Positions 50,952 to 61,800 of a stretch of 64,000 bases of DNA are shown piece after piece. The stretch comes from Ctena decussata (taxonomy: Eukaryota; Mollusca; Bivalvia; Lucinida; Lucinidae), in contig OZ022500.1 in assembly GCA_963989385.1 (NCBI GenBank), positions 118,213,842 to 118,277,841 on the forward strand, in the 5' to 3' direction. Made by a program: the position numbers and the translations under genes. Under the pieces are notes generated by a model. The model had not been told where the DNA came from. It saw nothing but the letters and a program-made list of their open reading frames with translations, and made no database searches. Every line of letters begins with the position of its first letter. Position 1 is the stretch's first letter.

Positions 50952-53406
50952 AACAAGAGGCCCACATGGGCCTGATATCGCTCAACTGGCTATTGTGCAT
51001 CGGAACCATTCTGATACAAAATTGGTCCAATTCCACTGAGAATTTCTCATTTTCACATTTTGCTACTTTTAGTAACAGAGGCCAACTTGCCTGGTCTTTA
51101 TATTTACTTTTGAAACACCTCAATGCAAGAATCATTTTGCCACAAATTTCATCAAAATCCATTCAGGGGTTACTGACATATTGCCAGTTTCATGTTTTGT
51201 GCTATTTTTAGTAACGGCAGATGGCGGCCATCTTGGATTGCTAAAATGCAAAAAATCGAAAAGCCTTCATGCAAGGACCATTTTGACACAAATTTGGTCC
51301 AATTCCATTGAGATTTTCTGATTTTCACATTTTTCTATTTTTAGTAACAGAGGCCAATATGACTGGTCTTACAGTTAGATATTTTTGAAACATCTCAATG
51401 CAAGAATCATTTTGACACAAATTTCGTCAAAATCCATTCAGAGGTTACTGAGATATTGTCATTTTTATGTTTTGTGCTATTTTTAGTAACGGCAAATGGC
51501 GGCCATCTTGGAATGCCAAAATGCAAAAAATCGAAAAAGCTTAATGAAAGGACCATTCTGACACAAAATTAATCCAACTCCATTGAGATTTTCTAATTTT
51601 CACATTTTTCTTTTTTTAGTAACAGAGGCCAATACGAATGGTCTACAGTTAGATATTTTTGAAACATCTCAATGCAAGAATCATTTTGACACAAATTTCG
51701 TCAAAATCCATTCAGCGGTTACTGAGATATTGTCATTTTCATGTTTTGTGCTATTTTTAGTAACGGCAGATGGCAGCCATCTTGGATGCCAAATTGCAAT
51801 TAATCAAAACGACTTCATGCAAGGAACATTCTGACACAAAATTGGTCCAATTCCATTCAAGGGTTCTTGAGTAATTGTCATTTTTATGTTTGTGCTATTT
51901 TTAGTAACACCAGATGGTGGCCATCTTGGAATGCCAAATTGCAATTAATCGAAACGGCTTCATGCAAGGAACATTCTGACACAAAATTGGTCCAATTCCA
52001 TTCAAGGGTTCTTCACTAATTGTCATTTTATGTTTGTGCTATTTTTAGTAACGGCAGATGTCGGCAATCTTGGAAAGCCAAATTTCAATTAATCGAAACG
52101 GTTTCATGCAAGGAACATTCTGACACAAAATTGGTCGAATTCCATACAAGGGTTCTTGAGTAATTGTCATTTTTATGTTTGTGCTATTTTTAGTAACGGC
52201 CCCCATGGTGGCCATCTTGGATAGTCAACTGGCACAAAATTGAAATAATTCCATTCAAGAACCAATTCTGACCAAATCTGGTCAGAATTGGTTGCATTTT
52301 CTTTAGATATTGACATTTGAGCAAAATCGGCCTTGTAAACGCTAAGTAGGTCACTGTGACCTAATTCCGTTATAGATTTTTTTTATTTTTACAATATTTA
52401 ATACCAAGGACCCACTTATGTTCCATGCAAACTTTCAACCAAATATACCAAATGGTTCTGGAGAAGAAGTTGATTTTGTTGTTTTTGCTATTTTTAGTAA
52501 CAGCAGCCATCTTGGATTCTTTACCTGACCCAATTTTACAATTTTGAAACCCTGCAGTCTGGTCATGCTCCATGTGAAATTTGAGATCCATGGGCTCAGT
52601 GGTTTTAGAGAAGAAGTTGTTTGAAGTTGTTTAAATAGGTCATTTTTTGACATTGGCATTTGAGCAAAATTACACACGTAAACAGAAAGTAGGTCACTGT
52701 GACAAAACTCTGCTACAGATTTTTTTCATTTTTACAATTTTGAATACCAAGGTTTCACTGATGTTGCATGCCAAAATTCAGACAAATATACCCAGTGGTT
52801 CTAGAGAAGAAGTTTATTTTGTTGTTTTTGCTATTTTTAGTAACGGCGGCCATCTTGGATTTTCAACCTGACCCAATTTTACAATTCTGAGACCCTGGAG
52901 TCAGGTCATGCTCCATGTGAAATTTGAGAACCATGGGACCAGTAGTTTTACAGAAGAAGATGTTTGAATATTTGTTTTTAGGTGTTGACGGACGACGCAC
53001 GACGCACGACGCACGACACACGACGCACGCCGGACGCATTGGTATGACATGCTACAGATTTTTTTCATTTTTACAATTTTGAATACCAAGGTTTCACTGA
53101 TGTTCCATGCCAAAATTCAGACAAACATACCCAGTGGTTCTGGAGAAGAAGTTTATTTTGTTGTTTTTGCTATTTTTAGTAACGGCGGCCATCTTGGATT
53201 TTCAACCTGACCCAATTTTACAATTCTGAGACCCTGGAGTCAGGTCATGCTCCATGTGAAATTTGAGAACCATTGGACCAGTAGTTTTACAGAAGAAGAT
53301 GTTTGAATATTTGTTTTTAGGTGTTGACGCACGACGCACGAAGCACGCCGGACGCATTGGTATGACAATAGCTCACTATGGCCCTTCGGGCCAGGTGAGC
53401 TAAAAA
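50952..53406 (+). mobile_element. Helentron/DINE-like element, family A, complete copy
   Basis: Starts AACAAGAGGCCCACATGGGCC (hairpin) followed by CGCTCAACTGG and ends with the hairpin GGCCCTTCGGGCC followed by AGGTGAGCTAAAAA. Between are six or so 130-275-bp units with TTTTTAGTAACGGC and GCCATCTTGG, a second unit type beginning TAGGTCACTGTGAC, and two successive right-end blocks separated by GACGCAC-type microsatellites (52987-53036, 53328-53358). The right-end block is duplicated (52750-53040, 53045-53400). No transposase frame. Confidence 0.6.
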
Positions 53407-53719
53407 CCATTAATTTTCTATTCGGGACAACTACTTAAGCACTTTAGGGTATATATGGATATATGGAGCTCCGTCCACCTCTATGTTGAAGCTCGTGTGC
53501 TAACACTGGCATATCATCCTCATCTTGCTCTTGCCCTTTTATCTTGACAGCAACTCATAGGGGTCATTGTCATATTCAGTTCACAGTTTCAGACCTCTGG
53601 TGGAGACAGGAACTTCTTATGTCTTCCCTAGAACCCCTGTCCACAGACAAAGAAATCATACATGTAACATGATCGCTGAGAGCAACAGCAAACTTGCTCA
53701 CTTAGTGACAAAAGACCTC

Positions 53720-54070
53720 ACTTCTGGTCATCCTCAAGCGGATTACACTTCTGGTCATCCTCAAGCGGATTACACTTCTGGTCATCCTCAAGCGGATTAC
53801 ACTTCTGGTCATCCTCAAGCGGATTACACTTCTGGTGATCCTCAAGCGGATTACACTTCTGGTCATCCTCAAGCGGATTACACTTCTGGTCATCCTCAAG
53901 CGGATTACACTTCTGGTCATCCTCAAGCGGATTACACTTCTGGTCATCCTCAAGCGGATTACACTTCTGGTCATCCTCAAGCGGATTACACTTCTGGTCA
54001 TCCTCAAGCGGATTACACTTCTGGTCATCCTCAAGCGGATTACACTTCTGGTCATCCTCAAGCGGATTAC
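53720..54070 (+). repeat. Minisatellite, 13 x 27 bp
   Basis: Thirteen near-perfect copies of a 27-bp unit (begins ACTTCTGGTCATCCTCAAGC). Only the fifth copy has an obvious change (CAT to GAT). Because 27 is a multiple of three, long open frames appear on both strands (nonapeptide TSGHPQADY on plus), which is not evidence of coding. Confidence 0.9.
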
Positions 54071-54911
54071 CAGAATACTGTTCACATCTGCCATTCAGGC
54101 AGAGGGAAGATATGTCCATTCAAAGTCAACATCAGATGGGGCCCTTCCAATTTTCAAATTCACAGTAGATGAGATCGCAGTCAGAGCAAAAGAAAACCAG
54201 AGATTAAGTTATCCAGGAAAGACCACAAATGATAACACCCCACCAAAGACACCAAAAGTAGAAATGAGCTGTAAGAGGAAACCAATTCCCAATTTACAAT
54301 GACAGACATAAGCCAAGTCATGAAAAAGGGGGCGTATCTAGACACATATTGAAAATCATGAAAGACCTGGAAAGGTCCTGTAAATGGTGCAAACAAACCA
54401 GTTACGTACATATCTGCTCTGGCAGACATTAAAGGACTGGCAGGAGATAAGCAAGGCTTTGGTCAATAATCCAAACCACTTGACACTAAGATGATGTTGA
54501 GCAGACCATGCTCGTGACCAATAGACAAAATGACAGTCATGAACTGAAAGAGATCAGTGGACAAATAGTTAAAAACAGTGGCGAGACTAAGATCCATTTC
54601 ATCAAATGAAGATTCAAAACCAGTGGTTCTCTACCATACAACACATAAGAACCTCTTGAAAGATTGAAACTGAATCATTATACTGGATGCTTAACTGAAT
54701 ACTCTCATTTGTCATTTTCATATTTGTGCATGCTTGTGAGGTGTAAATACCTGTTTAAGGACAGACAAATTAAACGGTAAACACAAAGTGAATGAACTGT
54801 TATGAATACTGCATCACCCAGAGGACAATACAGAACAGAAGTGGTCATATGATCAGCAAAGCTACTTGAGAAGATAAGTGAAGGTATACTTTTTTACAGA
54901 CCTAAAACAAC
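54071..54911. other. No gene recognised
   Basis: A plus frame continues past the minisatellite to 54172 but has no family resemblance. No repeat edges found. Confidence 0.35.
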
Positions 54912-55755
54912 CACGGGGGGGTCACTACCATTATAAAGCAGGGTACATATGTGCCGCTGGAATAGCCCTCCTTTTTGATCTCCCAGATGATACATCAATA
55001 GGTATGGTTTAATTGGCCAATATACAGGAATAGGTCTTATTTCTCCAGGCTCTATACATAAATAGTTAGCATATCTGATTTTTATTACCAGAGAGAAACA
55101 AATATCAATTACCAAATCAACAGGTGCACCAGCTGAAATACTCTCAGCACACTGTCTTAGCATGCATGAGCTCTGAATTATCTTAATGACTCAATAACTC
55201 ACAGAATTCTAACCTAATGGTCTGTTATTATAAACAAATCGCCAAGAATGTTTACACATGATGTTTTGACAGCAGGACTGGTCCATTGCAAAATCAAGAG
55301 TTCAGAAAATAAAAACAATCATTATGATCATTTTGATTCCTGTTACTTGTTTTTATTCTGTGTCAGTCGTGCTTTATTTGCAATTCATTTTACAGCTAAA
55401 TACAGCGACTATGTTATGAAAACACTGGCCAACTCAGGCAGCCGAGGATGGCAAGAGAAAGAGCCAAGGGACTAGGACAAAGATAACATATTAACATATT
55501 TGTCCTAATACAACAAGCAAAAACAATATAATTATATGAAGACATAGTGAAGATTAAGACTTTTTTTCACAGAAATTTGATTTCCATGAAGCCACTGAAT
55601 AATTCATTCTTAAATGTATGAATAGGATTTAATTTTGATAGTGAATACATGAATAGGTATATATTTTTTCATTTGTGTTATACATGAATAGGGTGGGTTT
55701 TCAAAGTTTCAGCGGCACATCTATACCCTTTCAGCGACCAAGTGACCCCCCCGTG
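54912..55755. mobile_element. 844-bp inverted-repeat transposon with 8-bp target duplication
   Basis: Termini CACGGGGGGGTCACT and AGTGACCCCCCCGTG. The flanks repeat AAAACAAC (54904-54911, 55756-55763). Further in, GGGTACATATGTGCCGCTG is mirrored by CAGCGGCACATCTATACCC. The longest frame is 89 aa. The 8-bp duplication points to hAT or a relative. Confidence 0.8.
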
Positions 55756-55763
55756 AAAACAAC

Positions 55764-56455
55764 AATGTTGGAAATTATCAGTGGCAGCCATCCTCTGTTT
55801 ATGCCACTGTTTCATCAATATAAAAAGAATTCTGCAGAACACTATGTACCACCTGCCTTTCAGAACTTCATAGTAGTAAAGACCGTTGTGAGAACAATAT
55901 AATGCATGGTCTGATAATACACCTATAGCACATGGCTTCTACTGGTGTTTAATTTATGCTGTTGTATAAAAAGTGCAGATATTAAAATTGCAGCATATCC
56001 CAGCTAGCTATCATTTTGTGTGTAACTATATTTGCCCTCCTTATAGAAAAAATATCCATTTATCACCCAATACTACAGTTAAGCTGTTTTATAGATAGCT
56101 ATGTAAGACACTAAATTAATTACATTGATTTAATCATTTCATATATTTTTATCTTGCTTATTCTTCAGAGACTAGGTTGTACATGTATATGCATGTGCAA
56201 ATGCGAAGATGAACTGACCCAGGTGTTTCATATGAACAACTTGGGCACAAGCCTTTATACATAGCATTCTATGGAGAAAACATGTCATTGTGAGTGTTCA
56301 AATTGGTTACTAACCTGAGGGAAACAAAGGAAACCGAGTGTAAGTAAAGAGAGATTGAGAATTTAGGAAAAGATTCTGTATATTCACCAACACATAATAA
56401 TGGTTGTTTATGAAAAATTACTTAAGTTTGGTATAAATTAAGGCATGAATGGTTA
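55764..56455. other. No gene recognised
   Basis: AT-rich intergenic sequence without clear repeats. Confidence 0.35.
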
Positions 56456-56613
56456 TAACAAGACCCTGTACAGGATAGCTCACCTGACAGCCCGTTGCCC
56501 ATCACATAAAAAAACTTTAACACAAAACTTTTAACATTTTGCTAACCCAGGGGTCAATGCCAGGCATAGTGCCATAGCTCTTCCCTGTACATTTGAACAG
56601 GCAAGCTAATAAA
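56456..56613 (+). mobile_element. Short Helentron-like element, family B, copy 2
   Basis: Starts AACAAGACCCTGTACAGG then ATAGCTCACCTG; ends CCTGTACATTTGAACAGG then CAAGCTAATAAA. Same layout as 3912-4053. Confidence 0.55.
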
Positions 56614-56848
56614 CAGTGTTTTTGACATTTTACTCTACAATAGTCCGTATTATGCAGAATTTAATTATTGAATTTTTTTACAGAACCATTAAACCAGGAC
56701 TCTAAGGCTGTCATATTTTTCATCCCTCATGCTCCAAAGATGTGATAAATGTAATATGTTGCACGATCAATTGTCTACTATGGTCTGTATTTCTGCCAAG
56801 TTAGAGAACAAGCCAGACACATAAATTTATATTTTCATTTAGTACCTG

Positions 56849-56986
56849 TCACTTATATCTCGCCAACACACCATAACAAACTTTTATACATTCTTTGTTG
56901 CTTTTTAGCAGCATATTTACATGAAAAATTGCAAAAATGAAGAGTAAACCCATGGCCATGATTACATTGAGTTGTTGTAGCGACAT
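56849..56986 (-). CDS. Possible 45-aa single-span membrane microprotein
   Basis: ATG at 56986, preceded in frame by a nearby TAA, encodes MSLQQLNVIMAMGLLFIF, then AIFHVNMLLKSNKECIKVC, ending ARYK and a TGA. One hydrophobic span and a basic Cys-containing tail. I recognise no family; a frame this short can arise by chance, and an overlapping 61-aa frame exists. Kept only as a candidate. Confidence 0.15.
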   Translation of the reverse strand: MSLQQLNVIMAMGLLFIFAIFHVNMLLKSNKECIKVCYGVLARYK

Positions 56987-57120
56987 ATTTTCTTAATTCA
57001 GAGAAATAAAGGTCAAGTTCAGATGTTGCTGACTTCATTTTGTTGTTTCTTTGTGCAAATGTATGCAGGTATCAAGAGGTTAAATCATGAGGTTTCTGAG
57101 CAACTGATATAATACACACC

Positions 57121-58035
57121 CAGGGGCGTTGTCGGCTTTTTGAAAGTGGTCCAACCATTGGGATGCCAAAGGCATTCCCTGAGTGTGGAAGGCACAAGTG
57201 GGGAGAACACAAGAGGAGATAGCCAGCTTTCATTAGAGGGGGGTTCGAGGATTACCCCCAAGAAAATTTTTTGATTCAGAACCCATCTGGCTGCGATTGT
57301 ATCGCATCTTGAATGCGTTTTTGGTTTACATTTTTTGTAGTTTTGTAGGGAATATTTCTGGGAATTTGACAGTCCAATTATACAAAACCACAACTATTTC
57401 GACATCTCAGTGAGTCTACTCAGGCGGTGGCCTCAAGTTTAATAGCTGCTAAATGCAACGGTGATGTTTGGTACAGATACCCCTGCTTTAGTTGTATTTT
57501 GTGTGTGCATGTGTGTGTGTGTGTGTTCTTTTTCTCTTTTTCTTTATTTTTATTCTTCTTTTTTTTTTTTCATTTTCTTTATAGTCTGTTTTTGTTGTTG
57601 ATTTCCTTTCTTTTTATAGAAATAATCATTTATTAAAAACTTAGCATACAGCTGAGCATGCCCAGGCGGACACAAGGACGCCCGAACATTCTAATGCCGT
57701 GCCTTTGATGCGTCGTCCCTAAAGGTAATCTTTTCCATTATGCAGGTGGTGGTGCCCCAACGGCCTAGTAAGGTTATGGGATAGAATAGAATTGTTTTAC
57801 AAGAAGTGTGACCAAAATTGTTTTACACCCGACGGCAGGCAAATGGAAGACAGTGGTCATTCCTTTTTTTAGCCATTTTGAATAGATATAAATAGAGCTT
57901 TGATCGCCACATTCAGTAGAATTTTAAAGACATGCAAAAAAAAAAAAAAAAAAAAAAAAACACTGATATGGCCTTTATCATGGCCAAAAAAGTTCTAGCT
58001 GTAGACCTGCCGTACCGCCACCGACGCCCTTGACA
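57121..58035. mobile_element. Possible CAGGGGCGTTGTCGG-ended element
   Basis: Left CCAGGGGCGTTGTCGGC and right CACCGACGCCCTTG are imperfect inverses. The interior includes GAGGGGGGTTCGAGG and a 26-bp poly-A (57937-57960). No target duplication was found, so boundaries are doubtful. Confidence 0.35.
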
Positions 58036-58715
58036 TCAGGCGAAACTTATTTTCAAAGCTGTTTGATCCGTGAAAATACACTGTAACAGAACTCCAGATG
58101 AGTCTGAGGCATTATAGTGTGGAGCTAAATTGTTCTTTTTTCATAAGAAGTAGGTTGTAGCCTTTCAGTATAACCATCACATCTCAAGATCTGGCTTATA
58201 AACATAGATTGTCAGAGTAGCAAGCACTTTGCTTGATACTCTGCAAGTACATGTCCACAAGTCTTGAGAAAATCAGTCTAAAGGTACATGCAAACTGAAT
58301 CTGCCCAGCAATGGTCAGTGCAAACTGCTTGCTTTGATAAGACACTCAATTTTCACAGTTTGGTGCACTATGCATTACTTGCATATACTAAAAGATAGGT
58401 TTATGGTGATAGGGACACCTTGTTTTTATGCCAATTTTACATTTGCTGCCCTGAAGGATGAAACTCTTCCAAAAGGGAGTCTGCTCTTAGAGGAAAGAAT
58501 TTGCTCCTCTCTTTCTTTAAAGAGTTGCCCTCCTTTGAATAGGCAGGCAAAAATGGAATGGCAGAGTTGCTTCCTCTGCGTGTATATTCATTCACCTTAA
58601 GATAGGATAATAAGACTATGTCACAAGGCTGCCTATATGGCTTTGGTACCAGTTTAAAAGAATCACAACTAACAAATTAGTTAATTGTTTATTGACTAAA
58701 TATTCCAGATTCCTG

Positions 58716-58862
58716 CTATACTGATGTGGCTAGTGTTGCTTTTTGTTTTATTATCAGTGTTTCACTTGTCCATTGAACAAACAAAGCTGCTGCTGCCAGT
58801 CTACACCGCACTTCATACAAGTCTATATCATGGTACCACTCCACATTGCCCCAGCGCTGTGT
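58716..58862 (-). CDS. ATPAF2: ATPAF2 last exon with stop
   Basis: 147 bp including TAG. Acceptor CTATTATAG. Encodes TQRWGNVEWYHDIDLYEVRC, then a variable tail ending ATLATSV. The WGNVEW motif is diagnostic. Confidence 0.92.
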   Translation of the reverse strand, partial: TQRWGNVEWYHDIDLYEVRCRLAAAALFVQWTSETLIIKQKATLATSV

Positions 58863-61800
58863 CTATAATAGAAAATAATTTGAGAGCTAGAAAACAGAAT
58901 TATCAGCTTCAGAACTAGAAAATAGAAATGAGCCGCTACAAGACAAAACCATCAAAGTGGCATGTGTGCCAAGCAAAGACTCAGATCAATCTGGGCATGT
59001 GCCCAGTCTGATCAGACTCTTTGCTGAGCACCTAAAGCTAGCTGCATGCAGACAACAAAGACTGAACAGACTGGGCAGATTTCGAACAGACTGGGCAGAT
59101 TTCCAGGCTGATCTGAGTCTTTGCTGGGCTCATATGCCATTTTGTTGGTTTTGTCGAGTCATGGCTCATATATTGTTGCTGTAGATTTAAGAAATAATTT
59201 TTCCTTACCCGTGAATTATCGCAGATTAACACAGATCGTTGGAAGGCAGATCAAAACAAAAATATTACTTTATGAGGGCTGCAGGCTAGAGTGAATTAAT
59301 ATTTGTGTCTGCCCAACAACACAAGTCTTCATCTATAATTTACCACTAGGGAAAAATTATTTCTATTCTAACCTTATACACGATCAAATTACTTGGGTAT
59401 TGCAACGTTTTCTAATGGACTGTTTTTGAGGTGGAAGTCGCCAGATGTTAAATGTTTACGTCTGATGTCATCAAGGTGCGAAATGTGCACGCCGAGCGTT
59501 AACAACTTGAGTTATAACAAATTTTCACTCGGCGCCGCTTCCTATAAGCTCAATGGGGAAGACATTAACATCATGTGAGAATTCCAGTTGGTTGCCAGTC
59601 ATGTAAATGTATGCACAAGATGAAATCAACAGACAGAATGACAGAATCATCAATAGAAAAATAGCTGGAAGTATTTAGTGATGGCCTAAACAAAAGGAGT
59701 ATTCCATTTAATTAAATACAATGGGTGAGAAAAGTAATCACTGATGGCCGTGATACCTTGACAAGGAAATGTCAGGCTCGTTTTCAAATTATTTGTCCCA
59801 TGTTCAGAAGCCTCCCATGAAACTAATTAATCCACTAGCTAGCCTGAGATTTTAATTTTTTGTGTGTTAGAACAGCAGGAAAAAGGCAGATGAGACAGAA
59901 GAAGGTATACGATAGAGCACAATATGGCTATTTTCAACCCTTATGAAACATCTGCCCTTGACCATGGGATACCGACAACAGATTGACAGACAACTTATCA
60001 ACACGACATAAGAACGACATGCCAAAAGTTTGACATGTCAAGTGATCAATATGACAAAAGACAGACAAGATATTAGACAGACAGGCCAATAGATTGAAAC
60101 GACAATGAATCAAAATAAACATTGACAAAATATTGACAATTTATTTTGCACAAGAAATACAAGATTGAATTTGATACACATTTGTGTAGAACATGTTCTT
60201 CATTCATCATATCGTCATATTTCAGGCAGTTTTCACCAGTCTCTGTTTTGCACCATTTGACTTCCAGGTTAATTTCAAATGGCACAGATGGAGGAGGAAG
60301 AAAGTTTTTGCATCTTTCATGTTGAATACGCCTCTTAAGGGAGTGACTATGTTATGAAACAACGGTCTACGGTGGGACAAGAGACCAACTAGACAAGTTA
60401 GTCTGTTGTCGTTCTGACTATTGTCGTATCTTCTCTTTGTCTCGTGTCATTCTTATGTCGTACTGATCTTTTGTTGTGTCGATATTTTGTTATGTCAATC
60501 TTTTGTTGTGTCGTTCTTCTGTCGTGTTGATCTTTTGGTTGTCAATCTTATATCATAAACCCGTGCCCCTTATCAGATATTTGTCTTGAGCAAATATGGG
60601 ACATGATATGGAAATAACTATATAATATTCTTTACATATACACTTTCATGTGTCTAATGAATTACTGGGGAACAGACATTTTATGGGACATTTGAAATTT
60701 CATCTTGTTTTGTATGCCAATGCCAGTATTTTACCCTGCTGCTTCAGCCTCTCCCACACAATCTTACACCCCAACAAGGAGGTCAGTTGTCAACTTGGCA
60801 ATATCAGTTTTCCAATAACTGGAGCTGGATAATCAAACTAATATTCACACAACTGTTACATGAAAATAAAGATATTGATAGAGAGAATAATATCTACCTG
60901 AAAATCTTGTTCTAATCTTGATAGTTGTACAGCTCTCTCTACAGTTATAAGCTTATCCATCACAGCTAATGTTAGAACCAGAGATTTAAGGGCTTCCACA
61001 GCAAATGTATAACCTACAACAATTAACATATACTGAAAGGATTTAAAAACTTCCACCCATTAATTTTGCCTATCTAAAAAATGAATGAAGCTACGTCCAC
61101 CAAAATTTTACAACATATATATTCTCTTATACCTGATTATATCAATATACCGAATCTGAAATCGCTCAACCGAATCGGTCAGGAAAAAGCACGTGTTCCT
61201 CGTGTTCTTAGTACCGTTTACATAAGGATGAATAGCTTCATGTATACAGTTTTCTGAAGAAACATGTCTCTTACAATATCAAATTGAATTTTAAAAGTTT
61301 GAACTCGGTTTGTGGCTTTATTTAGCCTATGGCGCCTAAATATCGCAAACAGGCGCAGAGTTTTGTGCCAGAAAAATGCTTAAATTTCAACAAGTGACGT
61401 CGTGTAACAATTTTATGCGTTAATTACGGCAATTCAAAATCTCAGACGACGTGCACTGTTTACAGGAAGCTCAAATGACCGCCAGAAAAGCACCTAATCG
61501 AGATTAAAAACCAGAGGTAATGACGTTAACTAACGTCGACGCCGTCTCCGTAGTAGGCTTTGCGCGACAACATCATCCCCAATGATATTTGCAAATCAAA
61601 GTGGATAACGTTACAATATTAAGACAGTAGGAAACGGTCGAAAACAGTGTTGCATAAGATAACGCCGACATCGCCTTATGCATTTCAGTGACGTAACGCT
61701 CCTTTACTGACGTCATCTAAGTAAATGATATGAATAAACTGCGTTATCTTTAAATTTGATTAATTTTTAGGAATTTTTCATTAAATATTTAACACTGTCA

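Noticed and set aside
53567..54302. Four long open frames over the 27-bp minisatellite
   Set aside because: Open on both strands only because 27 is divisible by three; flanks show no family resemblance or splice logic.
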